From positions 124,001 to 188,000 of the forward strand of contig NZ_JALIFP010000002.1 in the NCBI RefSeq assembly GCF_022867885.1: DNA of 64,000 nucleotides, in the 5' to 3' direction. The position numbers were made by a program, and so were the translations under genes. The notes under the pieces were generated by a model. It did no database searches. It was not told the DNA's origin and saw nothing but the letters and a program-made list of their open reading frames with translations. Source of the DNA: Lederbergia sp. NSJ-179. Lineage in GTDB: Bacteria > Bacillota > Bacilli > Bacillales > Bacillaceae_C. This document shows positions 44,416-54,558 of this stretch, piece by piece; position 1 is the first letter of the stretch, and every line of letters begins with the position of its first letter.

Positions 44416-46917
44416 ATGACAAAAAAAGCCTATTTTGTCGATGGTTACCATGGTGGGATTAAAGGTCATATGCCATTAGGGTCATGGGCGGATGTTCTGA
44501 GTAAAATGGATCAATACCCTGATTGGAAAATTGGGTTGGACATTGAACCTATTTCTTGGGATGTTTTAAAAAGAACAGATCCAAAATCTTATCGAGCGCT
44601 GCAAACTTACCTAAAGGATAATCGCAGCCAGGCAAGAGTAGAGATGCTTGCAGGAAGTTATGCACAGCCTTTTGGGTGGGTGATCAATGGGGAAAGTAAT
44701 ATCCGCCATTTAATTCGGGGGAAGGAAATCATTAAAGAACATTTCCCAGAGGCTGTCGTCGATACATATGCTACACAAGAGCCTTGTTGGAGCAGTTCTT
44801 TCCCTCAGATTCTCCTTTCACTTGGTTATAAGCGGGCTGTTCTTAAGAACCCTGGAACGGCATGGGGAGGATATGCTTCCGGAAATCCATATGAAATGGT
44901 GCTCTGGGTTGGCCCCGATGGTTCCTCGATTCCTTGTGTCCCTCGATATGAATGCGAGGAACTATTAAATTGTTGGGAGACAGAAGCGGCTCATATGGAA
45001 GAGGAATTTATCAATCGCAGTTTTGCGAGTGGCATTACTCATCCGATTGGCAGTTTTTTACAAGATTTGGGTTGGCCTGCAAACCCAAGAATGGCTGGTA
45101 AAGATGTCGAATATGTCACATGGCGCGAGTATTTTGAAGAAATTGCCGATCAACCTAAACATCCATGGCATTTTTCACAAGAAGATATCAGATGTACGCT
45201 CCCTTGGGGTGAAGGGGTACTCCAACAAATGTCGCGAGAAGTGCGCGCAGCCGAAAACAAGATTTTACAGGCGGAAAAAATTGCTACGTTTGCCAGCATT
45301 GTGCGTGGCTTCGATTATCCATATGAATCGTTTCAGAAAGCATGGGACGAGTTGCTTTTATCACAACATCACGATGCGTGGATTTGTGCAACGACCGGAG
45401 AAGGAAGGCGCAATTGGGCCTGGCAAGCTGGTGTGCAAAGTTTTCATGCAGAAACAATGGCTAACGAGATTATTGAGCAAGCAATGGCTGTGTTTCGCAT
45501 GGATACTCCGACAGCTAATGCTTCCATACAAGTATTTAATTTAGCGGCTGTTGATCGTTATGACATCGTTGAGATCGAAATCCCCACACCAGTGGGGACA
45601 GAGTCCGTTCGTGTGACAGATCAACAAGGAGAAGAGATTACTAGTCAAATAGTCCCTACCAGAACTTATCATGAAGATAAAACGGTTAATGCTGGTAAAA
45701 TATTGTTTGAAGCGAAGATTCCGGCGATAGGGTGCCGTTCATTCACGATTACGCCACAGCAAGAGCCGATTTCTAGCGAAAATCAAATGATTCAAGTGGA
45801 TGAAAACGCTGTTCAGATCGTAACAGATCGCTATGAAATCGCATTGGATCCAAAGCGTGGCGGTGTGATCACGAAACTTTATGACAAGCTGGCTGACAAG
45901 GAGCTTGTTAACCAGATAGGTTCAGGATTTAATGAATATACAGGTTATTTTATTACCGAAGAACGATGGGGAAGCAGTACGGAATCACCTGTAGAAATAA
46001 ATGTTAAGGAAAATGGCCCTGTTCGTGCCACTGTTGAGATGAAAGGTAAACTAGCCAATGTTGATGTGATTACAGCGATTACTGTGATCAAAGATCAGCC
46101 GAATATAGATTTTCATGTTCAGTTTAATTACAAAGAGAAGACATGGATCGGGGATCCGTGGGATATTGAACCAGCAAATAGAACGACAGAACGGCGCAAA
46201 TCCCATCATAATGATCAATATAAATTAAGAGCGTTATTTCCAGCCGCTTTGAACTCAACGAAACTGTATAAACATTCAGCTTTTGATGTAACAGAAAGTC
46301 GCCATCAAGATACCCATTTTACTCGTTGGGATGAAATCAAGCATACGATCCTGCTCGATTGGCTTGATTTGTATGATGAGCAACAAGATTATGGATTGGC
46401 TATTTTCTCTGATCACACGACTGGCTATTCCCATGCCCAAGATGAGCCTTTAGCACTTACATTAGGTTGGGGTTGGGAAGGGGGATTTTGGTGGGGCAAA
46501 CGACCACTTGAGGGACAAAAGGAAATCAACTATTCGATCGTGCCACATCGTGAACGTTGGGATCAAGCGGGCATCCCACAACATTATACACGTTGGGCAG
46601 AACCACTGATTCCAGTCTACGCTCCAGTGAAGGATCAATCGTACTCCTTGCTGCAAGTGAGTGATCCAGCGATTGAAGTGACAACCCTGCTACGAGATGG
46701 TGATGATGTCCTTGTTCGTTTGTTTAATACTGGATCTGAACGTAAGACGGCTACATTATTTGTCAACGCCGTGATCGAAAAAGCAGAAAAAGTAGAACTT
46801 GATGGTGTTTATAAAGAGGATTTCCCAATCGAACCACAAAGCGAAGCTGGCGGTTGCGGCGAGGTCACATTGAATGGTTTTGGCCTGGTAACGATTCGCT
46901 TGTGCCAATTGAAATAA
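44416..46917 (+). CDS. GH38-like alpha-mannosidase with an atypical active site
   Basis: 833 residues. The order of parts (N-terminal barrel, three-helix region with LLLSQHHDAW at 314-322, then beta-sandwich C-terminal domains) is that of family GH38, which removes alpha-mannose. The usual zinc residues and nucleophile are not in their standard form: the first block reads VDGYHGGIKGH, and TYATQEPCW (117-124) replaces the usual WxxDxFGH nucleophile block. The catalytic acid might be Glu122, or the protein may cleave another linkage. ATG 44416 with AGGAAGGTG upstream is preferred to 44341. There is no signal peptide. Confidence 0.75.
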   Translation: MTKKAYFVDGYHGGIKGHMPLGSWADVLSKMDQYPDWKIGLDIEPISWDVLKRTDPKSYRALQTYLKDNRSQARVEMLAGSYAQPFGWVINGESNIRHLIRGKEIIKEHFPEAVVDTYATQEPCWSSSFPQILLSLGYKRAVLKNPGTAWGGYASGNPYEMVLWVGPDGSSIPCVPRYECEELLNCWETEAAHMEEEFINRSFASGITHPIGSFLQDLGWPANPRMAGKDVEYVTWREYFEEIADQPKHPWHFSQEDIRCTLPWGEGVLQQMSREVRAAENKILQAEKIATFASIVRGFDYPYESFQKAWDELLLSQHHDAWICATTGEGRRNWAWQAGVQSFHAETMANEIIEQAMAVFRMDTPTANASIQVFNLAAVDRYDIVEIEIPTPVGTESVRVTDQQGEEITSQIVPTRTYHEDKTVNAGKILFEAKIPAIGCRSFTITPQQEPISSENQMIQVDENAVQIVTDRYEIALDPKRGGVITKLYDKLADKELVNQIGSGFNEYTGYFITEERWGSSTESPVEINVKENGPVRATVEMKGKLANVDVITAITVIKDQPNIDFHVQFNYKEKTWIGDPWDIEPANRTTERRKSHHNDQYKLRALFPAALNSTKLYKHSAFDVTESRHQDTHFTRWDEIKHTILLDWLDLYDEQQDYGLAIFSDHTTGYSHAQDEPLALTLGWGWEGGFWWGKRPLEGQKEINYSIVPHRERWDQAGIPQHYTRWAEPLIPVYAPVKDQSYSLLQVSDPAIEVTTLLRDGDDVLVRLFNTGSERKTATLFVNAVIEKAEKVELDGVYKEDFPIEPQSEAGGCGEVTLNGFGLVTIRLCQLK

Positions 46918-47000
46918 ACGATGGTTTGTAGAGGGTGCAGCTTCACTAGCTGCCTCCTCCTATAAATAAAAAATAACAAAAAATAGTAGAGGTGAACACG

Positions 47001-47663
47001 GTGAAGTTAGAAAAAGGGAGTAAACTAGTGATAATTGGTGATTCAATCACGGATTGTGAACGTCGACATCCGTATGGGGAAGGGATTTTTCAAGGGATTG
47101 GAAAAGGCTATGTTGCCTTAGTCGATGCCTTATTGCAATTATCGTATCCAGAATTAGCTATTCGCTGCATTAATATGGGAATCAGTGGGAATACGGTACG
47201 AGATTTAAAACAACGATGGCAAACGGATGTAATCGATTTAAAACCGGATTGGCTTTCTATTATGATTGGAATCAACGATGTATGGCGTCATTTTGATGAG
47301 CCGAAAATTACCGAATCACATATCAGTTTAACAGAATATGAACAGACATTATTGGAGCTAGTTGAACAGGCAAAACCAAGTTTAAAAGGGCTTGTTTTAA
47401 TGACACCGTTTTTGATTGAGTCAAATGCCGATGACGCGATGAGAAAGAAAATGGACGAATATGGAGCAGCCGTTAAACGTATTGCCGAACAAGAAGATGC
47501 TATCTTTATTGATATTCAAGCAGAGTTTAATAAAATGCTAGCGTACTATTATTCAGGTGAATTCGCAGCGGATCGTGTTCATCCAAATATTACTGGACAT
47601 ATGATGATTGCACGCGCATTTTTAAATGCGATTGGCTATGATTGGTCAAGAAACAACGGATAA
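47001..47663 (+). CDS. SGNH/GDSL-family esterase
   Basis: About 220 residues with all four SGNH blocks: VIIGDSITD with the catalytic serine, GISGNTVRDL, MIGINDVWR and DRVHPNITGH with the catalytic Asp and His. Such small intracellular enzymes often remove acetyl groups from oligosaccharides. AGAGG at 46988-46992 overlaps the GTG at 46992; GTG 47001, eight bases after the site, is the better start. It is 13 bases before the DUF1861-like gene. Confidence 0.88.
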   Translation: MKLEKGSKLVIIGDSITDCERRHPYGEGIFQGIGKGYVALVDALLQLSYPELAIRCINMGISGNTVRDLKQRWQTDVIDLKPDWLSIMIGINDVWRHFDEPKITESHISLTEYEQTLLELVEQAKPSLKGLVLMTPFLIESNADDAMRKKMDEYGAAVKRIAEQEDAIFIDIQAEFNKMLAYYYSGEFAADRVHPNITGHMMIARAFLNAIGYDWSRNNG

Positions 47664-47675
47664 AAAAGGTGGGAT

Positions 47676-48644
47676 ATGATGAGTTTAGCAGACAAGAGAA
47701 ATCAGTTTGAAGCGACAAAGATGATCTATGAACAGAGTATACTGACTTTTCATGGGGTAGATGGATACGATGTTTACAATACATCGATTCCCTTTTCCTA
47801 TCAAGGAAAAACCTATCTTTTTGGTAGAGTGGAAAGAAGAACGGAATGGGCTAGATCTTGGGTGCGTCTCTTTGAACAAACTGGGCAAGATGAGTGGACG
47901 ATTGTAAACGATTCGACGATTTATCAGTTAGAGGATCCTTATATCTCGATTATTCATGGTGAACTCGTTTTAGGCGGGACCCATGTTCGCTACAGTCAAG
48001 GAAAACTAGATACATTTTATGGATATTTCTATCGCGGTCATAAACTAGATGATTTATATTATTTTACAACCGGTCCTGACTATATGAAAGATATTCGTCT
48101 TGTTCAATTAGAGAATAATCAAATCGGTGTTTTTTCGCGACCTCGAAATGAGGAAATACGGAAAAAATATGGCAGTGAATCTGTCATCGGGTTTGCAACG
48201 ATCGATCATTTAGAGGAATTAAATGCTGAAGTGATTGAAAACGCCTCAATTATCCCAAGATTATTTGATGATGATGAATGGGGCGGCTGTAACCAATGTT
48301 ATTTATTATCAAGCGGTTACATCGGTGTGCTTGCTCATAAATGCTATAACGATCATCAGGATAATGGAGACATGCAAACAGTTTACATGAATGTTGCTTT
48401 TGTCTTTGATCCAACCACTCAGCAAGTGCTCGATGAGAAAATAGTCGCGACCCGTTCCTGTTATCCAGAAGGTCCAGCGAAAAAGTCTCATTTAGTTGAT
48501 TGTGCTTTTACTTCTGGGATTGTGATGCGAGAAGATGGGAAAGTGGATCTTTATAGTGGACTCAGTGATACGGAAGAAGGCAGAGTTACGATTGATTATC
48601 CTTTTGCCGGGTTTGGAGAAATCGTCGAAAGAACGATAGAATAG
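47676..48644 (+). CDS. DUF1861-like five-bladed propeller (glycosidase/phosphorylase fold)
   Basis: A 322-residue cytoplasmic protein. TYLFGRVERRTEWARS, QLEDPYISIIHGELVLGGTH and MKDIRLVQLENNQIGVFSRP repeat the pattern of a beta-propeller with a central acidic site, like the GH130 mannoside phosphorylases and their relatives; LEDPYI is a GH130-like motif. I place it in DUF1861 on pattern memory, with moderate confidence. The neighbours (two esterases, a GH38-like enzyme and beta-mannosidase) support a role with mannosides. Confidence 0.6.
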   Translation: MMSLADKRNQFEATKMIYEQSILTFHGVDGYDVYNTSIPFSYQGKTYLFGRVERRTEWARSWVRLFEQTGQDEWTIVNDSTIYQLEDPYISIIHGELVLGGTHVRYSQGKLDTFYGYFYRGHKLDDLYYFTTGPDYMKDIRLVQLENNQIGVFSRPRNEEIRKKYGSESVIGFATIDHLEELNAEVIENASIIPRLFDDDEWGGCNQCYLLSSGYIGVLAHKCYNDHQDNGDMQTVYMNVAFVFDPTTQQVLDEKIVATRSCYPEGPAKKSHLVDCAFTSGIVMREDGKVDLYSGLSDTEEGRVTIDYPFAGFGEIVERTIE

Positions 48645-48691
48645 GGAATTTGCTTCAGTGGATGTGACATCACAAGATCATTTCCCGAGAA

Positions 48692-49735
48692 ATGAAAACA
48701 GAAAGAAGTGAGGACATGGTTTTCAATTTCCAACAACATGTTCGTTTTATGGGCAGGTTTGATCAAACTGATTCCGCTAAACCCGAATGCGGCTGGGTGA
48801 ATAGTGCGGTGTTTTTACGATTTAAGGGCAGTGAAATTCGGATGGTGGCAGAGGATTCAACGGGAACGGATTATGTTGAAATTGTACTAGATGGGATCGC
48901 CCGTAATTGGATTCAATTAAAAAAAGGGACGCATGAATATGTGGTTGAACAAGGTCTAGATGATCAACAGATTCATACACTTGAAATTCATAAACGGACT
49001 GAAATATTATACGGGCGCATCAAGTATCTCAATTTCTCCCTTCCAAAAGGCGGAGAGTTTTTCTCTCCTCCTGAACCAAAAACACTTAAATTGGAATACC
49101 ACGGCGATTCGATTACAAACGGCTGCGGCAATGGACATCCCCATGAACTAACCGATGCCCCGCATTTAGATGACGGGTATATGTCATATGTTGGCATTAG
49201 CGCAAGGCTGTTAAACGCTGAATACCATACGCTAGCTATTTCGGGGATTGGAGTTTTACAGGATGCGATGGGCAATATCAATGGGTTACCGGCTCATTTT
49301 CATGACACATTAGGACAGGGAACACCGCCTTGGGATTTTTCAAAATACCAAGCAGATGGGGTGATCATCAATCTTGGCCAGAATGATTATTCTACTCCGA
49401 TTGATGATGAAAAATATATTGCGACCTATATCGATTATATTGAAACGATCCTGAAACAATATTCAAATGCGCATGTCTTCTGCTGTGTGGGGACAATGAA
49501 TAACAACTACTTAGCCAGTGTGCAAAAAGTTGTTTCCTATTTCAATGAACAAGGCAATGACAAAGTATTCTGCGTGGATTTAGGATTGATTCATCCAGAA
49601 GTGGAAGGTTGGGGAGGAGGTTTTCATCCTAGTGTACAGACACATTACCGGATGGGGACAGAGCTTGCCCAATTTATTTCCACGAAAACAGGATGGTCAT
49701 TATTAGAAAGACCGGTCAAAGTAACCGCTTATTAA
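48692..49735 (+). CDS. SGNH acetylesterase with N-terminal jelly-roll (CE2-like)
   Basis: A 347-residue protein. The first 115 residues form a beta-rich domain (HVRFMGRFD, VFLRFKGSEIRMV); the rest is an SGNH hydrolase with EYHGDSITNG (catalytic serine), SGIGVLQDAMG, NLGQNDYS and GFHPSVQTHYRMG. This layout is that of carbohydrate esterase family 2, which removes O-acetyl groups from mannan or xylan oligosaccharides. There is no signal peptide. ATG 48692 has a weak ribosome site; ATG 48716, just after GAGGAC, is an alternative start. Confidence 0.82.
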   Translation: MKTERSEDMVFNFQQHVRFMGRFDQTDSAKPECGWVNSAVFLRFKGSEIRMVAEDSTGTDYVEIVLDGIARNWIQLKKGTHEYVVEQGLDDQQIHTLEIHKRTEILYGRIKYLNFSLPKGGEFFSPPEPKTLKLEYHGDSITNGCGNGHPHELTDAPHLDDGYMSYVGISARLLNAEYHTLAISGIGVLQDAMGNINGLPAHFHDTLGQGTPPWDFSKYQADGVIINLGQNDYSTPIDDEKYIATYIDYIETILKQYSNAHVFCCVGTMNNNYLASVQKVVSYFNEQGNDKVFCVDLGLIHPEVEGWGGGFHPSVQTHYRMGTELAQFISTKTGWSLLERPVKVTAY

Positions 49736-49820
49736 CAGTTGATCATTGTTACAGAAATAGGGAGCGAGAATCAGTTAGCGCGTATTTTTAATAATATAAA
49801 TGCTTGCAGGGGTGGAAACA

Positions 49821-50976
49821 ATGAGTTTAATCGATTATGTCAATAGTAAGATGGGCACGAAATCCAACCGTAGATATTCAAACGGGAACACGGTGCCTTT
49901 TACACAACGTCCTTGGGCGATGGCGGGTTTTTCTCCGCAAACAAGCAGTGAACAAGAGGGCTGGTTTTATGATCCAGATGACCGCGGCATTGAAGGGGTT
50001 CGCCTCACTCATCAACCAAGTCCGTGGATTCGTGATTATGGAAATATTGTCATCATGCCGCAAAGCGGAAAGCCGTTTATCAATGTTGAAGAAAGATGGT
50101 CGGGTTATAAGCCAGAAGCGAGTATTTTGCAGCCAGATTACATGAGCATCGATTTTTTACGATATCAAACGAAGCTGGAATTGACTCCGACCACTAGAGG
50201 GGCATGCATTCGTTTGAACTTTCTCTCAGAAGCGCAACCACGCCTAGGATTATTTCCTGTGAAGGATGGCTTTACATGTGAGATCGATCCACAAAAAGGG
50301 CTGATAAAGGGTTATACGACTGCCAAAAGAGGAAGTAGCAACGCGATATTACCAGTCATCCAAGAATTATAAAAATCTATTTGATCCTGAAAGTGGATTT
50401 ATGCGAGGCAAGGATACCCAAGGAAAGATGGCGGCTGAATTTAATCCCTTTTCTTGGGGTGGTGAGTATTGTGAAGGAGGGCCATGGCAAAATTCGTTTG
50501 GAGTCTACCATGATATTGACGGGTTAATGGAGTTATATGGCGGAAAAAAAGAATTTGAAAAGAAACTAGATGAATTGTTTCATAGTCCGCCGATCTACGA
50601 TGTTGGTGCCTATAACCATGAAATCCATGAAATGACCGAAATGGCCCATGCTGATTTTGGCCAATGTGCGATTTCCAATCAGCCAAGCTTCCATTTACCT
50701 TGGTTGTATGCGATGGCGGGTGTTCAGGATAAAACCGATTATTGGGTTGCGAAGATTGCGAAGGAAGGATTTTCTAGTGGAGTAGACGGATATCCCGGGG
50801 ATGAAGATAATGGCAGCTTATCGGTATGTCCTGGAAAACCTGAGTATATAAGAAATAAACCACTAGTAGGTAAGGCAATTCTTCATACACAAGCTGGTGA
50901 TATCGTGATTGATCATAACAGTATGGAGGGCTCTTCGATTTCTTACAATGACCTCATGTCCTGCAGAAAAGGATGA
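49821..50976 (+). pseudogene. Deleted GH92 alpha-mannosidase
   Basis: The first part (to 50372) is a GH92 N-terminus: VNSKMGTKSNRRYSNGNTVPF and WAMAGFSPQTSSEQEGWF. Near 50330 the match moves to another frame (LFDPESGFMRGKD) about 300 or more residues further on, and continues with EMTEMAHADFGQCAISNQPS, the calcium and catalytic region. A second gap follows DEDNGS, where the usual MSAWYVFSALGFYP segment is absent. About 380 of 700-770 residues remain. GH92 removes alpha-1,2-mannose from high-mannose glycans. Confidence 0.82.
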
Positions 50977-51055
50977 CTGGTTTACCTACAGTATAGAAAA
51001 TTACGAGGTATAAGATGATGAATGGTTTAATTTACAGAGCGAGGAGAATTTTCTA

Positions 51056-53521
51056 ATGCAACTTTTAGATTTGAGTGGCAAATGGGAAATGAAAAGAAAA
51101 GACGAAAGTGAATGGATCGAGGCTACTGTGCCTGGATCCGTGTTTAAAGATTTACTCGATGCCCGAAAAATGGCAGATCCTTTTTTCCGCGATAACGAAT
51201 ATGAGGCTTTTGAGCTCTCGAAATATGATTATGAATATAAGAGAAGCTTTGTTTTAAATGAAGAATCACTCCAGCGTGATAAGGCAATTCTTCGTTGTGA
51301 AGGGCTTGATACTTTATGTGACGTGTTTGTTAATGGGAGTTGCGTACTAAATGGGGAAAATATGCATAGAACCTATGAAGTGGATATAAAAGAAAGTCTA
51401 GTTATTGGTGAAAATCACATCTATATTCTCATTAAATCAGCTACTAATTTTATTGAAGAGAAGGATAGGGAATTATTTAACGAAGAAATTCCGGATGATA
51501 AGCCCGGCATAACACATTTGCGAAAAGCGCTTTGCATGTTTGGCTGGGATTGGGGGCCGAAGCTTGGTGATATGGGAATATGGCGGAAGATATCTATCGT
51601 TGGATATGATGAGGCTAGAATAGATGATGTTTACATTTCCCAGACACATCTTGACAATAAGGTTCATCTCGATGTCAGAGTAGGAGTGCAAAAATGGTGT
51701 GAGACTAGGCTCGGAATACTTGTAACCGTAGTTGCCCCGGATGAAGAACAGTTTCAAAAGAGAATAAATACTGAAAACATTGAAGAGCTTGTAAATATGG
51801 AAATAAATAACCCAAAGCTATGGTGGCCTAATAATCTTGGAAAGCAATATCTGTACCAGGTTAAAGTTGAGTTACTCCATGATGAGCAGGTCCTGGATGT
51901 CCATTCATGTAGAATTGGATTGCGCACCATTACCTTAAAGCAAGAGAAGGATCAGTGGGGTCAGAGCTTTGGGTTTGAAGTGAATGGAAAAAGTATCTTT
52001 TCTATGGGAGCAGATTACATACCAGAAGATAGTGTGATTGGTAGACGTCATTATGACAAAACGAAGAAATTAATCGAGAGCTGTGCGAAAGCAAATTATA
52101 ATATGATTCGTGTTTGGGGCGGAGGCTATTATCCGGATGATTACTTTTTTGATCTATGTGATGAATATGGACTAATCGTCTGGCAGGATCATCTGTATGC
52201 TTGTAAGGCCTATGAATTTAATGATGCGTTCAAGGAAAATATCAAGCAAGAAACAATAGATAATGTGAAGAGAATCCGCAACCATGCTTGCTTGGGTCTG
52301 TGGTGCGGCAATAATGAAATGGAAATTCTATGGGCTAATTGGGGATGGGGAAAGCGTTATGGTTCTAAGATGCAGGCTGATTATCTGAAGCATTTTGAGG
52401 TGTTTTTACCAGAGTTAACTAAGTCTTTGGATCCGAATACCTCTTACTGGGTATCCTCACCTTCTTCTACCGGTTTCTTTAATGATCCGGATAATGAAAA
52501 TTTTGGTGATATGCATTATTGGGATGTGTGGCACGGTAGAAAGCCTTTAACTGAATATCGAAAAATTTATCCAAGATTCAATTCCGAATTTGGTATTCAA
52601 TCCTTTCCGAGCCTTAAAACAATAGAAACCTTTACATTGCCAGAGGATCGCAATATTTTCTCAAGAGTAATGGAATCACACCAAAAGGACGGAACAGGAA
52701 ACGAAAAAATCCTGCACTATGTGGGAGATAATTTTAAATATCCCAAAAACTTTGATTCCCTGTTGTATGCCTCACAGTTGGTCCAAGCGGAAGGAATGCG
52801 CTATGGTGTTGAGCATTGGAGAAGAAATCGTGGAAGATGCCTGGGAGCACTTATTTGGCAGTTGAATGACTGTTGGCCGGTAGCTTCTTGGGCAAGTATG
52901 GATTATTTCAATCGTTGGAAAGCAACTCAATATATGGCCAGAAGGTTTTATTCGCCGATTCTGGCTTCCGCTTGCGAAGAGGGTACGAAGATAGAACTGC
53001 ATGTTTCCAATGACACGCTTCACAAGGTCGATGGAAAACTTTCATGGAAGCTTTTAAAACGTAATGCAGAGGTATTGAAAGAGGATGCATTAGCCGTGTC
53101 AGTAGAACAGCTCTCTACTAAAAAAATGATAGAGCTAGATTTTGCTGATGTCATCGATAAAAATAATAAGCAATCAGTTTATTTTTCCTATCAACTTGAA
53201 GTTGATGGTCGTGTGATCAGTGAGGGAACGACTTTATTTGTGAAAGCAAAACATTTTGATTTTCAAGATCCAGAGATCATGACTGAAATCTATGAGTCAG
53301 AGGATGCTTTCACCATTGAAGTAAGCTGCAATTCTTTTGCTAAATTTGTAGAGCTCGATTTAACAAATAATGATGCTATCTTCAGTGATAATATCTTTGA
53401 TTTAACGGCAGGAGCAGAGAAAAAAGTAGCAATCAAGAAAGAAAATCTCTCATCTCCACTGACATTGGAGGAGTTAAAGAAACAACTGAAAGTGAGAAGC
53501 TTATTTGATACTTTTGAATGA
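51056..53521 (+). CDS. Beta-mannosidase, family GH2
   Basis: An 821-residue enzyme without signal peptide. An N-terminal jelly-roll (LDLSGKWEMKRKDESEW, VPGSVFKDLL) is followed by an immunoglobulin-like domain and a TIM barrel. The acid/base is Glu421 in LWCGNNEME and the nucleophile Glu511 in NSEFGIQSFP, both diagnostic for GH2 beta-mannosidases. It hydrolyses beta-1,4-linked mannose, as in beta-mannan fragments or the Man-GlcNAc core of N-glycans. GAGGAG lies before ATG 51056. It stands after the GH92 relic in the same direction. Confidence 0.93.
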   Translation: MQLLDLSGKWEMKRKDESEWIEATVPGSVFKDLLDARKMADPFFRDNEYEAFELSKYDYEYKRSFVLNEESLQRDKAILRCEGLDTLCDVFVNGSCVLNGENMHRTYEVDIKESLVIGENHIYILIKSATNFIEEKDRELFNEEIPDDKPGITHLRKALCMFGWDWGPKLGDMGIWRKISIVGYDEARIDDVYISQTHLDNKVHLDVRVGVQKWCETRLGILVTVVAPDEEQFQKRINTENIEELVNMEINNPKLWWPNNLGKQYLYQVKVELLHDEQVLDVHSCRIGLRTITLKQEKDQWGQSFGFEVNGKSIFSMGADYIPEDSVIGRRHYDKTKKLIESCAKANYNMIRVWGGGYYPDDYFFDLCDEYGLIVWQDHLYACKAYEFNDAFKENIKQETIDNVKRIRNHACLGLWCGNNEMEILWANWGWGKRYGSKMQADYLKHFEVFLPELTKSLDPNTSYWVSSPSSTGFFNDPDNENFGDMHYWDVWHGRKPLTEYRKIYPRFNSEFGIQSFPSLKTIETFTLPEDRNIFSRVMESHQKDGTGNEKILHYVGDNFKYPKNFDSLLYASQLVQAEGMRYGVEHWRRNRGRCLGALIWQLNDCWPVASWASMDYFNRWKATQYMARRFYSPILASACEEGTKIELHVSNDTLHKVDGKLSWKLLKRNAEVLKEDALAVSVEQLSTKKMIELDFADVIDKNNKQSVYFSYQLEVDGRVISEGTTLFVKAKHFDFQDPEIMTEIYESEDAFTIEVSCNSFAKFVELDLTNNDAIFSDNIFDLTAGAEKKVAIKKENLSSPLTLEELKKQLKVRSLFDTFE

Positions 53522-53643
53522 TAGTTTTCAATAGATATAAATGGATAAACCATTTTGGGATGTTCAATAGTCAATGAAATAAAAACGAGTAAATAAATGC
53601 AGGGCTGTTCTAAGTGTAAAGAGCATTTCTTCAAACTCAGATT

Positions 53644-53689
53644 TATAGAAAGAGTGAAAGTCAGAATTTCTACTTTCACTCTTTCTATA
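53644..53689. terminator. Convergent terminator between beta-mannosidase and AraC gene
   Basis: A perfect 18-bp stem, left arm TATAGAAAGAGTGAAAGT (53644-53661) and right arm 53672-53689, with a 10-base loop. Each strand has a T-rich 3' side, so it can end both converging genes. Confidence 0.65.
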
Positions 53690-53703
53690 AAAGGTTTTTT
53701 CTT

Positions 53704-54558
53704 CTATCTCCAATCTTTGTTATTGAACATGCCCCTTCGTTCTTTATTTTTCTGCTCCAAATCACGATATTGCTTTGGTGACATATTTGTCGCGTTTTTA
53801 AAAGTTCGGTAAAAGGTTGACAAAGCCTCATAGCCAACTTCAAAACAAATGGTGATGATTTCTTTATCTGTTTCGGTCAATAACTTTTTGGCCCTTTCCA
53901 TGCGTATTTCCATTAAATATTGCATCGGTGTTTTTTGATATGTTTCTTTAAAAATCGTATTGACATAACGGGTACTAATACCTAATTTGTCTGCAATATC
54001 GTTAGCAGTGATCGGTTCATAGTAATGTGTATCGATATAATTTTTGATAGTCTCGGTTCGTAAGCTATTTTTATCTAAAATCCTTGACCTTTCTATAAAT
54101 CGCATAAGGGTTAGTAAAATATGTAATAGATGGATTTTCAAAGCCCATCCAGATAATGAATCTTTGCTCGATTGTTCGTAAATCATTTTTCTTAATTGTT
54201 GTCTTAATTCACTGCTTGCAATTAGATCGGGATTGAAAAACCGAGATGAATGAAAGAAGTTACGTTGAAGCTCATCGTTCCCAAAACGGTCTAAAGAATC
54301 AATATCAAAGGCCAGAACAAGTAAAGTTAAGCTTGTTTGAGAGTAAATGGAATGCGGTGAGAAAGGCGCTAGGAAAGCCCCTTGATCCTGCGCAATTTTA
54401 TACTCCTGATGATCAATAAAGATGATTCCTTCTCCTTCAATGGCATAAAGAATTTGGTGATTATCATGGTGGTGGATGTTTACTCTGTCTCCTGCTTTAT
54501 GTCTGCTCTCATAAAGATATGCTCCCCATTCAGGCAACTGCATCTTCTTCAAACTCAT
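53704..54558 (-). CDS. AraC-family regulator with cupin sensor
   Basis: A 284-residue regulator. A cupin sugar-sensing domain occupies about 10-95 (RVNIHHHDNHQILYAIEGEG), and two helix-turn-helix units occupy the last 100 residues: ITANDIADKLGISTRYVNTIF and EIITICFEVGYEALSTFYRTF. It is divergent from the operon at 54723, which it probably controls. The 164-base gap includes GGAAAACGGTTCCG at 54621, a partial match to a CcpA site. Confidence 0.9.
   Translation of the reverse strand: MSLKKMQLPEWGAYLYESRHKAGDRVNIHHHDNHQILYAIEGEGIIFIDHQEYKIAQDQGAFLAPFSPHSIYSQTSLTLLVLAFDIDSLDRFGNDELQRNFFHSSRFFNPDLIASSELRQQLRKMIYEQSSKDSLSGWALKIHLLHILLTLMRFIERSRILDKNSLRTETIKNYIDTHYYEPITANDIADKLGISTRYVNTIFKETYQKTPMQYLMEIRMERAKKLLTETDKEIITICFEVGYEALSTFYRTFKNATNMSPKQYRDLEQKNKERRGMFNNKDWR

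Noticed and set aside
48692-49735. Secreted esterase
   Set aside because: CE2 enzymes are often secreted, but neither possible start gives a signal peptide or lipobox.
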